Source: a virus
IMG/VR virus record: IMGVR_UViG_3300025617_000906
Location: 1-35,066 of that record
DNA: 35,066 nucleotides
Reading direction: 5' to 3' (one strand)
The position numbers and the translations under genes were made by a program. Positions 7,726 to 15,571 of this stretch are shown here, one piece after another (position 1 is the first letter of the stretch; the number at the start of each line of letters is the position of its first letter). The notes under the pieces were generated by a model. The model did not search any database. It saw nothing but the letters and a program-made list of their open reading frames with translations, and was not told the DNA's origin.

Positions 7726-9166
7726 AAGTTGCTAGTGGTTCATCTATATTTTTATTGTCAGGTTTTAAAATCCAACCTTCTTTTTCAGCAAGTTCCATAA
7801 TGCTTGCATCTGTATCAGGAATACTGTCTACCCAATCTGTAAGTATTTTTGGAAAAACATAGATACTTTTGTTTCTACGAACATCATACTGTGCATAAAA
7901 AGTTTTAAAATCACGCCATAGCGTAGTAGGATTGCTTGTACGTCTATGCGGAGCATCTACAGTTACTAAGTAATCTATTAACCGTTCGATACTTGCCTTT
8001 TCAAATTCGTGCCAGCCTATATCGCCTTTGTGTTCTTCCCACCAAGTACTTAATTTTTCATGACAATAATCCTTAATATGATTAGGCAATGCTAATGGAC
8101 TTTGGAAACTAGGAAAACGTAATAGGTTTAAACTTACTGTAGGTGTTCTACTTTGTGTAAGTTCTTTTAGTTTATAAACTTCGTCTAAGAAATCTGTAAT
8201 ACTAAACAAGCACAAACTATTAATAGTCATCATAATATTAATATTATTACAATTACCTTCTGTTAACATACGTTTAATATTAGTAAGCCATTGTTCGTAA
8301 TCTAGTCCGTCTCGAATGTACTCTGCTTGTGCGCCGGTTGCTTCGCAACTAGTATACAAATCAAAGTGTTTCATGCCTTGAGTTTTAGCAATCAGTTTGT
8401 CAATAATATCATCTTTAGCAATTAAATTACTATTGATAGCAAATCGCATATTTGTTTCCTGTGCGTTAAACCAGTCAAACAATTTCCAAGTATTTCCGCT
8501 CATAAGGGGTTCGCCGCCAGTAACACGCAATTCTTCTAAACTATCTGCAAGCCCATTATCCCACCATTTCCAAAATGCTTGAATATAGGGATTATTCTCA
8601 TCATCTTTATATGGTTGAGTCCACGATCCATCTTGTCTAAACGCACCTGCACCATCGCTTACAAGATTAGTATATTCACCGTTCTTTTTAATGTCTTTAG
8701 CCCAAGTAGTTGAGAAAGAAGCATTACAATACGAACATGCAAGATTACAAGTTCTATCAAATGCAATTTCAAATGTTTTTAGATTGACACTTTCATTATG
8801 ATCCATTTCGTATGCACGTTGTAATTCTTCATCTGAGTAAATAATGCTTTTAAAAGTTCTGTCACTTACAGCATCTTTCTTCATGTCTTCCATTTTCCAA
8901 CAGTATTCACACTCGGCTGGACGCTCGCCTGTTTGCATCATACGGCGCATTTCTTTTTTGTGCTTAGTATTATGAATAGCAGTGTAGTCTTCTTCTACTT
9001 CAATTACTGGAATCTTATGTGCCGGTGGGTGATGGCAACTGGCCGTAGTGCCACTACCTAGCCAGGTAGTTGCATTGAACCACTTTGCTCCGCAAAAACT
9101 TTTACTTTTACTGTCTAGTACTCTATCTCTATACTGTTGTAGAGATTCATCTTTTTTCTTAGCCAT
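7718..9166 (-). CDS. Radical SAM protein with N-terminal CHHP cysteine domain, copy 2
   Basis: A 482-residue protein. The radical SAM motif CNLACSYC lies at C140/C144/C147 and VTGGEP follows. The N-terminal domain holds C25 (FC.AKW), C44-H45-H46-P47, H50, and C86/C89 (ECEYCW). These residues fall at exactly the same numbers in the paralog at 9159-10532, which suggests an auxiliary metal cluster in a fixed scaffold. The C-terminal end has a YDVRRNKS segment shared with the paralog; no extra C-terminal cysteine cluster is seen. Start ATG is supported by AGAGGA upstream, with an 8 nt overlap onto its paralog. Marine phage relatives are annotated as twitch-domain radical SAM proteins. Target unknown. 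Confidence 0.9.
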   Translation of the reverse strand: MAKKKDESLQQYRDRVLDSKSKSFCGAKWFNATTWLGSGTTASCHHPPAHKIPVIEVEEDYTAIHNTKHKKEMRRMMQTGERPAECEYCWKMEDMKKDAVSDRTFKSIIYSDEELQRAYEMDHNESVNLKTFEIAFDRTCNLACSYCNASFSTTWAKDIKKNGEYTNLVSDGAGAFRQDGSWTQPYKDDENNPYIQAFWKWWDNGLADSLEELRVTGGEPLMSGNTWKLFDWFNAQETNMRFAINSNLIAKDDIIDKLIAKTQGMKHFDLYTSCEATGAQAEYIRDGLDYEQWLTNIKRMLTEGNCNNINIMMTINSLCLFSITDFLDEVYKLKELTQSRTPTVSLNLLRFPSFQSPLALPNHIKDYCHEKLSTWWEEHKGDIGWHEFEKASIERLIDYLVTVDAPHRRTSNPTTLWRDFKTFYAQYDVRRNKSIYVFPKILTDWVDSIPDTDASIMELAEKEGWILKPDNKNIDEPLATYD

Positions 9167-10532
9167 TCCATTCCTCTAACAAATCTTTAAACCGTAAAAA
9201 AGTATCCGAAAAACTTTTATTTCTACGTTTATCATATGCTTGTATGTATCTTACAAAGTCCTGTCTATGCTCTACTGCTGGTTCTGTTGTACGTAGATAA
9301 TCACAAAAGCGTTGTATTTGATCAAATTCTTCTAAGTAAATTCTTGCATACTTTTCTTTAGTATAGTATTTTAACCAGGATTTACACAATTCTTCTATAG
9401 TATTAGCAAACTTTACTCGTTCGTCTTTATCTAATAATGTACACTGTAAATGCGGCGGCCAATGCATTGTGTTAACACTTAGCGGCACTCTGTTAACTTC
9501 AAAACTTTTATTGTATTCTGATCTTAAATCCATTACTTCCATAATGAAGTCTGTAAAGGAAGGTAAACTTAAAATATTAATTGTTGTCATAATTGCTACA
9601 TTAGACTCTGTCAAATCTAAAAATTTACGTACATTACTTTTCCAATTATTATAATTCAATCCGTCTCTTGCATATTCTGCCTGTTTGCCTGTACTCTCTA
9701 AACTTGAGTATATATCAACCTTTACTCCGACCGTTGCTAGTGCGTTGACTTTTTCAATAAGTTTATTAATTAACTTATCTTCAACACACGCATTGGTATT
9801 AATAGCAACATCCAATCCTTGTCGTGGATTTTCTATTAAGTAATCTAACAATTTCCAAGTATCTTTGGACATTGTGGGTTCGCCGCCGGTAATGCGCAAC
9901 ACTTTTAAATGTTTTAATGCATCAGGGAACCATTTCCAAAATGCTTCAACATAAGGATTATGCTCTCTTTGAGGTATAGGCATTTTGCCTGTTTTTTCTA
10001 GATAGTCTAAATGATGAGCGCCATGCTTAGTAGGATAAGGTCCGTTTTGTTTTACGTCTTCCATCCACTTTGAGCTAATCTCAGGAGAGCAGTATGCACA
10101 TGCAAAGTTACAAGCATTTGAAAAACTTACTTCTAAGTAACTAGGATAAACATTTTCACCCGGATCACTCATTGCAATTTCTTCAAATCTATCCCAGGCC
10201 CATGTATCACTAGTTTTGTAATGTCTATCACTAAAGTAGTCTTTACCTAGATCTTCAATCTTCCAACAATAGCTACATTCGCTAGGGCGTTCGCCCATAA
10301 TCATTTTAAGACGCTGTTCTTTTTTGTATTGACTGTTGTGTAATGCAGCAGGATCTGCTTCAATTTCTTTTAAAGGAATTTTATGAGGGGCGGGATGATG
10401 GCAACTATGATTATAACCATTCTGGAGCATAAGTGTAGTTTGTAGCCACTTGGCTGTACAAAAACTACAACTTACATTGTTAATTTTCTCACGCTTTTCT
10501 TCTAATACTTTTATACGTTGCTCGTTACTCAT
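9159..10532 (-). CDS. Radical SAM protein with N-terminal CHHP cysteine domain, copy 1
   Basis: A 457-residue tandem paralog of 7718-9166. The N-terminal domain has C25 (FCTAKW), C44-HHP, H50, and C86/C89 (ECSYCWK), plus an additional C22. The radical SAM core begins with CNFACAYC (C141/C145/C148) and carries RITGGEP. It shares the SDR segment after the cysteine domain and the YDKRRNKS segment near the C-terminus. ATG start with a 4 nt ATGA overlap to the upstream glycosyltransferase-like gene. Conservation of all cluster cysteines in both copies argues that both are active rather than one decaying. Two such enzymes side by side may act on different positions of one substrate or form a heterodimer; this is inference. 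Confidence 0.9.
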   Translation of the reverse strand: MSNEQRIKVLEEKREKINNVSCSFCTAKWLQTTLMLQNGYNHSCHHPAPHKIPLKEIEADPAALHNSQYKKEQRLKMIMGERPSECSYCWKIEDLGKDYFSDRHYKTSDTWAWDRFEEIAMSDPGENVYPSYLEVSFSNACNFACAYCSPEISSKWMEDVKQNGPYPTKHGAHHLDYLEKTGKMPIPQREHNPYVEAFWKWFPDALKHLKVLRITGGEPTMSKDTWKLLDYLIENPRQGLDVAINTNACVEDKLINKLIEKVNALATVGVKVDIYSSLESTGKQAEYARDGLNYNNWKSNVRKFLDLTESNVAIMTTINILSLPSFTDFIMEVMDLRSEYNKSFEVNRVPLSVNTMHWPPHLQCTLLDKDERVKFANTIEELCKSWLKYYTKEKYARIYLEEFDQIQRFCDYLRTTEPAVEHRQDFVRYIQAYDKRRNKSFSDTFLRFKDLLEEWNG

Positions 10533-11422
10533 TTAGCTCGCTTTATAATTCTCGGAGTATTTTGATATACTGTTTTAAAGAATTTACTTTGATCAGTATC
10601 TAACGGTTTTGTAGAAATATCAACTCCGGTGCCTTTAAGTATTTCAAACCCCAAACGTTCTGCTTCACTTTCTGGGTTTAAATCTTTTACATCACTTTCC
10701 CAAAAGTTGTTTAGCCATTCAAAGTCACGCACATTAGCGTAGTCCCAATCTGTACAATTAGTCATATAGCAACCTTGTCTAGCGCCTAGTATGCTCCACA
10801 TACCATTATCTACATCAGCACCCACTTGACTCCAAATAAGCAATCGTTGGTAGTTTTGCCACCATACTTTACGCAGATCATCTACTTTGGCTCCTTGATC
10901 CAAAGACATCTTGACACCTTCCCTAAAGCCAGCCCTCCAAGCCTGCCAAGGTGTCGCATTAGTATAAGATACGCTATAGTTCTCGTTAAACTGGTAATAC
11001 TTGTCGTCGAAACAGAATTCAACTTTGCCACGTTCGTCTCCTTCTTCTGAGTGTTCATGTGTTTTCATATTATGTACAAATTTACGTGTCCACATTTTAA
11101 GTCCGCCGTTGCCGTACATTAGTCCGTTAACATGTAATTTTCCACACCAGCTAAACACATGATCTGCTGTTAGCCCTAAACTTTCGTAGTCAACTTCGAC
11201 ATTAAGAAACGTAGGGTTGACAATATTGTCTGCATCTACTGTTACAAAATATTCTGTTTCTGAAATATCTGCACAAGCCTTGTGTGCAGCATCCGATCCT
11301 TCTACGCCATGTACACGTTTTGCCCATGGTACTTTCTGACACAAGTCTGCGTAATTCTTTTCTGCATTAGGTTCGTCATACGACAAAAACACAATGTCTT
11401 GTTCTGCAATTTTTATGTTCAT
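10529..11422 (-). CDS. DAD-motif glycosyltransferase-like phage protein (long paralog)
   Basis: A 297-residue protein with D63-A-D65 following the hydrophobic strand EYFVTVDAD, as in GT-A fold enzymes. It matches the shorter protein at 100-774 through most of its length and adds about 50 C-terminal residues (SEAERLGFEILKGTGVDI onward). Shared features are IVFLSY, AKRVHGVEG, AHKA, VNGLMYGNGGLK and AFREG/GFREG. Immediately downstream is the first CHHP radical SAM gene, joined by an ATGA overlap. The previous gene also ends in an ATGA overlap, so three genes are stop-start coupled. A catalytic sugar-transfer role is inferred from the DxD motif and neighbours only. Confidence 0.8.
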   Translation of the reverse strand: MNIKIAEQDIVFLSYDEPNAEKNYADLCQKVPWAKRVHGVEGSDAAHKACADISETEYFVTVDADNIVNPTFLNVEVDYESLGLTADHVFSWCGKLHVNGLMYGNGGLKMWTRKFVHNMKTHEHSEEGDERGKVEFCFDDKYYQFNENYSVSYTNATPWQAWRAGFREGVKMSLDQGAKVDDLRKVWWQNYQRLLIWSQVGADVDNGMWSILGARQGCYMTNCTDWDYANVRDFEWLNNFWESDVKDLNPESEAERLGFEILKGTGVDISTKPLDTDQSKFFKTVYQNTPRIIKRAK

Positions 11423-11997
11423 TTAGGCTCCACTATGTGAATATAGTTTTCAAATACTTTAGCACAGTATACACTAATATCACTTCTCTGAGCAACCTCT
11501 TTTTTATAATCTTCAACAACATATCTTTCACCGTACAATATTTTCCACATAGGAATTTCTAATGTATCTAATAAAATATTTGGATTATTTTCTTCAGTTA
11601 TATAAAATCGTATTACTTGCTCTTTATAATATGATGTTGACGATAATAATCGTTGCATACCTTCTGTTAAATATACTACCCAGTTATTATTATTTTGCAT
11701 TATTAATACTGCGTTATTATCATTATACTCAGCAACTTTTGCCAATCTATGAATACTATTGTCAACATCAAATGCAGAAAAGTCTTTATGTTTTGTTTTT
11801 ATTTCGTATTTTACATCATTTCCGTTAACTACAGGAACAACAGTATAATCCTTCATTTTTTTTGTTCCCGACGACCAGAGTTTGTATTCGTCTCCTTCGA
11901 TTTCTATACTAGGGGTAGAGTTATCAAACGAGTTAGTAACTTTCCAAATTTCTCCTGTATCTTCTTTAAAGTTTATATAAAAGTTCATTTCCCACAT
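11419..11997 (-). CDS. Small beta-rich phage protein of unknown function
   Basis: A 192-residue protein that I cannot assign. The N-terminus (YINFKEDTGEIWKV, then EGDEYKLWSSG, then DYTVV) looks beta-rich and recalls small marine phage proteins with a TG.I opening and a following (F/W).SG..... DY.V segment. No cysteine cluster, signal peptide or membrane helix is present. The ATG at 11997 is chosen because AAAGG lies 8 nt upstream; an ATG at 11988 would give a simple 4 nt ATGA overlap but its ribosome binding site spacing is worse. It sits between the tandem GT-A genes and the long DAD protein. It could be a partner or scaffold; no role is assigned. Confidence 0.7.
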   Translation of the reverse strand: MWEMNFYINFKEDTGEIWKVTNSFDNSTPSIEIEGDEYKLWSSGTKKMKDYTVVPVVNGNDVKYEIKTKHKDFSAFDVDNSIHRLAKVAEYNDNNAVLIMQNNNNWVVYLTEGMQRLLSSTSYYKEQVIRFYITEENNPNILLDTLEIPMWKILYGERYVVEDYKKEVAQRSDISVYCAKVFENYIHIVEPK

Positions 11998-12818
11998 AAT
12001 TCTAACCTTTTGATTAAATCGTCTGTTAAGAAGTTATCTTCTACATAATGTAACACACCTTTTTGCAAATAATTCCCTAACAATAATGTATCATCGTTTC
12101 GATAGTACTGTCCTATAACTTTTGTCCATTTTTCAGGAACCCTTGACCACTTTTGTGCTCGGGTTTTCATATGTGTAAATGTTATATAACTATTAGGATC
12201 AGTTATCTCTTTTTCGTTACCTAATATTTTACTAGTTAATGCACAAGAAACATCTATGCTACACCATTTTTGATACTCATGCGAAGCATACTTTCCATAG
12301 AATAGTTGCCAATTATTTACTACCATCTCAAGCAAGGTGTAGAACTCTTTTGCTTTGTCGCCCTTTTTAAAGTAGTGTAAAGCACTATACAAGTTTGGCA
12401 AATTATTTGCATCAAATGTTTTTCTATAAAATCTACTAGTTACCAATTCATCTCTATATGTTCTAACATTACTAACGAAAAATAATTCTCGTTTTTTTAA
12501 TTCTTCCCACCAGTGCGTAATATCACTTAAAACAAGCATGTCAGCTTCTAGAGCAATAGTTTCATTATAAGGACTTGCATGATATAGTTTCCATCTGTTG
12601 TTAATTTTCCAGGTGCTATCTTTTGCATCATCTGACCAAGGAATAGGAATAATTTGATCAAACACGCTTTGCCATTCTTTTGGGACTGTGTCGTTAGTAA
12701 TTAAACTAATTTTTTGATCTTTATTATACTTGTGCAGACTAAGTGCTAATGCATATGCTTGTCTAATATAATTAGTCTTATCATTATTCTGTGCTAATAA
12801 ACAAAATCCTTTACTCAT
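11985..12818 (-). CDS. GT-A (GT8-like) glycosyltransferase-like protein, ExD variant
   Basis: A 277-residue protein starting MSKGFCLLAQNN, matching MSKGVLLFAQNN of the upstream gene. The ATG at 12818 is preferred over an in-frame TTG at 12824 because AAGGA lies 8 nt before the ATG and the paralog begins at the same residue. The segment ASPYNETIALEADML places E91-A-D93 where the paralog has DTD. This is the metal/nucleotide-sugar motif position in GT-A enzymes such as GT8. The replacement of the first Asp by Glu may be tolerated or may mark a changed donor. Later segments (LYSALHYFKKGDKAKEF) also match the paralog. It overlaps the upstream gene by 8 nt. Confidence 0.8.
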   Translation of the reverse strand: MSKGFCLLAQNNDKTNYIRQAYALALSLHKYNKDQKISLITNDTVPKEWQSVFDQIIPIPWSDDAKDSTWKINNRWKLYHASPYNETIALEADMLVLSDITHWWEELKKRELFFVSNVRTYRDELVTSRFYRKTFDANNLPNLYSALHYFKKGDKAKEFYTLLEMVVNNWQLFYGKYASHEYQKWCSIDVSCALTSKILGNEKEITDPNSYITFTHMKTRAQKWSRVPEKWTKVIGQYYRNDDTLLLGNYLQKGVLHYVEDNFLTDDLIKRLELCGK

Positions 12819-13671
12819 TTTCAAAGTCCTTATCTATTGCTCTATTTAAACTAAATTTATTCATAATATGAACATTTACATCATTAACTTTTCCGACGTG
12901 ATATTGTCCTAACCATTCTTTTTTATCAAGTAAAAAAGTATAACTATCATCTTCTGTTTTTAATAATATATCTGAATCTGTTGTTAACCACATATTTCCA
13001 GGCATTGGTCTTGGCCAATTTGATCTCTGAAATCCGTTTAAAATGTGAATTGCTATACTAAATGCAAAATCATTTCTAAAATTTGCTCTAGGTATTTGAT
13101 ATATTAAACGATAAAAATTCCAATTTTCTCTAATGTGTTCAATTAAATCAAAAAACGATTTAGTATCTTTACTTTTCTTAAAATAAAATAAAGTAGCCCA
13201 ATACATATCGATAGATCTATCTGATATCTTATTAAATCTATGTTCGTCGGGCCTATCCATGTTAACATCAGTAACATTTCGGTGTATAAGAAAATTTTCA
13301 CTTGTGTTAAAACATTGTAATAATGTATCATTCCCAATGATAAAATCAGTATCCATAACTATAGTTTCGTTAAATGGTGATAGTTCGTAACAAGTTCCCC
13401 TATTATGATTTTTCCATTCTAGTTCCCTAGCAGACATAGTACCATCTTTAAAATTTCTACGCTGTTTTGTAGAATATGGTTTTGTTTCTATAACATGTTC
13501 TATATATTTTTTATAAAACGGGTATGTTTTTTCAAGATACGACTTATTGTCTGTAGCAAGAGCAACAGATAAATTTAGATGTTGTTTAATTTTTTTTGCA
13601 CAAAAAATTGCTTGTTTAATATAATCAATACTAGCATTGTTTTGTGCAAATAATAAAACACCTTTACTCAT
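12811..13671 (-). CDS. GT-A (GT8-like) glycosyltransferase-like protein, DxD
   Basis: A 286-residue protein with the sequence SPFNETIVMDTDF (D107-T-D109), the classic DxD of GT-A glycosyltransferases. It is followed by a region with a (Y/W)WATLFYFKKSKDTKSF segment that aligns with the downstream paralog. The N-terminus (GVLLFAQNN..IDYIKQA) resembles the first strand and helix of family 8-like sugar transferases seen in marine phages and bacteria. It starts with ATG in an ATGA overlap with the first gene of the operon. No membrane anchor, so a cytoplasmic enzyme. Donor and acceptor are unknown; virion or host-surface glycosylation are both possible. Confidence 0.8.
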   Translation of the reverse strand: MSKGVLLFAQNNASIDYIKQAIFCAKKIKQHLNLSVALATDNKSYLEKTYPFYKKYIEHVIETKPYSTKQRRNFKDGTMSARELEWKNHNRGTCYELSPFNETIVMDTDFIIGNDTLLQCFNTSENFLIHRNVTDVNMDRPDEHRFNKISDRSIDMYWATLFYFKKSKDTKSFFDLIEHIRENWNFYRLIYQIPRANFRNDFAFSIAIHILNGFQRSNWPRPMPGNMWLTTDSDILLKTEDDSYTFLLDKKEWLGQYHVGKVNDVNVHIMNKFSLNRAIDKDFENE

Positions 13672-14015
13672 AAATCAACTAATCCTTTGACAGTTCTATT
13701 TTTCTTTATTTCTGTATATTGATTTAAGTACTCGTTACTAGTTGTAAAATAAATGTCTAATAATTCAGTTAAAAAATCTTCTATATTATCAATTTTTACT
13801 GGCATATCATTGTCGTCAATTAAGACAGTATCTTCTTGTCCTGTTTGTACTAGCATGTGACAAAAATTAATTAATTCTCTAGTTACAGAAAATTTTCCGC
13901 CATTTAAATAGTGTACACAATTTTCTAAGAATTTTTCTTTAATAATTCTACGCTGATTATTAAGTGTAACCATATAGTTGGAAAATTCCAACGCTTTTTC
14001 TAATCGTTCGTCCAT
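13668..14015 (-). CDS. Small conserved phage protein, first gene of accessory operon
   Basis: A 115-residue, mostly helical-looking protein (MDERLEKALEFSNYMVTLNNQRRIIKEKF) with an NGG.F segment (residues 54-57) and an acidic VLIDDNDMPV stretch. It resembles small hypothetical proteins of T4-like marine phages that I cannot name. It directly follows the sigma-70-like promoter and has the strongest ribosome binding site of the region (AGGAGG, 5 nt before the ATG). Its end overlaps the first GT-A gene by 4 nt. Being promoter-proximal with a strong start it should be the most heavily translated gene of the operon. A structural or regulatory role are both possible; the linkage to the sugar genes may be only positional. 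Confidence 0.8.
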   Translation of the reverse strand: MDERLEKALEFSNYMVTLNNQRRIIKEKFLENCVHYLNGGKFSVTRELINFCHMLVQTGQEDTVLIDDNDMPVKIDNIEDFLTELLDIYFTTSNEYLNQYTEIKKNRTVKGLVDL

Positions 14016-14020
14016 AAGAA

Positions 14021-14026
14021 CCTCCT
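14021..14026 (-). promoter_or_regulatory. Strong Shine-Dalgarno AGGAGG
   Basis: AGGAGG on the minus strand, 5 nt before the ATG at 14015. It is the best match to the anti-Shine-Dalgarno consensus at any start in the accessory region and lies almost at the predicted transcript 5' end. Confidence 0.85.
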
Positions 14027-14033
14027 ACACTAT

Positions 14034-14062
14034 ATTATATAACATAATGTAAGCAAAGTCAA
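14034..14062 (-). promoter_or_regulatory. Sigma-70-type promoter (TTGACT-N17-TATAAT)
   Basis: Minus-strand TTGACT at 14062-14057 and TATAAT at 14039-14034 are separated by exactly 17 bp. The -10 matches the bacterial consensus fully and the -35 at five of six positions. An AT-rich stretch (AATTCATTTAATAC) precedes the -35 like an UP element. It sits in the 59 nt gap between the last tail gene and the accessory operon. The expected start point is about 14026-14028, giving a leader of only about 10-13 nt that begins at the ribosome binding site. The form is that of an early, host-RNA-polymerase promoter, unlike the late-type elements further right. Confidence 0.85.
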
Positions 14063-14074
14063 GTATTAAATGAA

Positions 14075-15559
14075 TTAGGAGTTTAGAGGATCGTTCAAAT
14101 CTCGAGTAACTAATCCCTTAGGGCGTCTAGTATTATTATCAAAATCAATAGCAGATCCGTTAGGAACTTTTAAGTGAAGTCCGCAGAGCATACTGGCATT
14201 GCCCGTAAGTACTGGTTCGTCTATTGGATCGCCAGGGGGATCAACACCGTCATCGCCGTATTGTACGCCATATCCGTCGTTTTTATTTTGTCCTAGATCA
14301 TTAGGTCCTTCTGGATCTGCTCTAGAGCCATCAAAAAACTGAGCAAAAAAGTACACACGGGTGTATCCGTTAGCATCAGAATTTATTTTTTTAGCATACA
14401 CTCTTACTGTATTTTCGTAGTAGTCAGCATCTTCTTCGCCGCCTTCTCTTTGGTAAATGATTTGATAAGATGAATTTAATCCAAATGCTCCTAGTGCATT
14501 ATCAATGCCGCCGCCATCGTTAGGATCTACATCATTATTGCCATTTCTAGGTCTTCCACTAGCAGCAGTTGTAGATGTTCTAGTAAGGACAACATCTCCC
14601 ATATTCTGTAGCATTGTTCCCCAATCACTGTCTTTCAAACTGCCACCGGTTAAGTATGCACTAAATCTAATTTCGCCGCCAGCATTAAAATAGTGTCTAA
14701 AATGATCAAAGCCCGAAGCAGTAGTCGCGCCATTTACATCCGTAGTATCATATCCGCCATCAAATCTTGCATAACATTCAAAACTAATAGTTTGAATCTG
14801 TCCGGAGCCACCCCATTGTTGTGTTCTATTAACAGAAGAAAGTAGAGTCCTTTCGCCTTTTAGTTCAATATGATTACTGTGTACGCTATGTATATTGCTT
14901 TCAATACTGCCAATCGCAGTTTGCCAATCCTTAGCACCTAAATTGTTGTTTGGACTATCAATACTAAATGAATCAGTGCCGCTATTGTAGGTAACACTAG
15001 GTCCAGATGCGTCTGCACCAACTATATAATCAGCTGACTGGTTAAATGTATCAGGTAAAGCTGAGGTATTACTTTGATGCTGTGAACATCTATTAACGTC
15101 AGTTCTTAATGTATTCCAATTAAGATTATCAATAAGATTGCCAGTAACTTTTCTAAGGCGTTGAAACCCTGATCCTGTACTAGTTAAATCTACAATAGTT
15201 CCAGTTAAATTTGATGGTGCATTAGCAAGTTTTAACGATCCTGCACCAACTCTATAAACAAAGTAATGCTTTTGGTCTACTAAGCCTCCGATTACAGTTC
15301 CGCCATCTGCTTCATACTTTACTAAATCACCGTTTACTAAACCATGACCACTGATAGAAATTTCGTTACTATTTAAATCTAGAGAACTGCCAACAAACTG
15401 GACGTCTGCGTATGTAAAGGAATTAACAATTGAATTATAACTAGGAACTTCATATCCGTATCCAGTAGATCCAGATCCGTTACCCAGTACATCAACAACA
15501 TCTAGTATTAGACCGTTGAAGTCATTTGCAGCAACTAAACTTCCTTTAGATATTGTCAT
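14075..15559 (-). CDS. Virion tail-associated protein with inserted HGL-type module
   Basis: A 494-residue likely virion protein, paralogous to 15572-16477. Shared parts are an N-terminal (I/V)LG.G.G..GYG segment, a helical L(N/R).L(R/K).D(V/I)N....HQ segment, and a FNAGGEI..S....G......W..ML.NMG core followed by SYQ.IY.R.G and IFIYAK/VRVYAK strands. Between the first two parts it carries a ~70-residue module (15206-15412) with ISGHGLVNGDLVKY and GG..IGGLVDQKHYFVY, absent from the paralog. Modules of this kind recur in phage and bacterial surface proteins. ATG start with AGAGGA upstream, 12 nt after the paralog's stop. Exact place in the tail is unknown. Confidence 0.75.
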   Translation of the reverse strand: MTISKGSLVAANDFNGLILDVVDVLGNGSGSTGYGYEVPSYNSIVNSFTYADVQFVGSSLDLNSNEISISGHGLVNGDLVKYEADGGTVIGGLVDQKHYFVYRVGAGSLKLANAPSNLTGTIVDLTSTGSGFQRLRKVTGNLIDNLNWNTLRTDVNRCSQHQSNTSALPDTFNQSADYIVGADASGPSVTYNSGTDSFSIDSPNNNLGAKDWQTAIGSIESNIHSVHSNHIELKGERTLLSSVNRTQQWGGSGQIQTISFECYARFDGGYDTTDVNGATTASGFDHFRHYFNAGGEIRFSAYLTGGSLKDSDWGTMLQNMGDVVLTRTSTTAASGRPRNGNNDVDPNDGGGIDNALGAFGLNSSYQIIYQREGGEEDADYYENTVRVYAKKINSDANGYTRVYFFAQFFDGSRADPEGPNDLGQNKNDGYGVQYGDDGVDPPGDPIDEPVLTGNASMLCGLHLKVPNGSAIDFDNNTRRPKGLVTRDLNDPLNS

Positions 15560-15571
15560 ACTAGTCCTCTT

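Noticed and set aside
12822-12824. TTG start for the ExD GT-A gene
   Set aside because: The ATG six bases further in has AAGGA at 8 nt spacing and lines up with the paralog's first residue; the TTG would sit only 2 nt from that site.
1-14015. Small precursor peptide (RiPP-like) for the radical SAM enzymes
   Set aside because: I looked in the gaps and overlaps; the largest gap inside the operon is 24 nt and no short Cys- or Gly-rich ORF with its own ribosome binding site was found.
14016-14074. Rho-independent terminator between the tail genes and the accessory operon
   Set aside because: No GC-rich stem followed by a T run is visible in the 59 nt gap, so late read-through remains possible.
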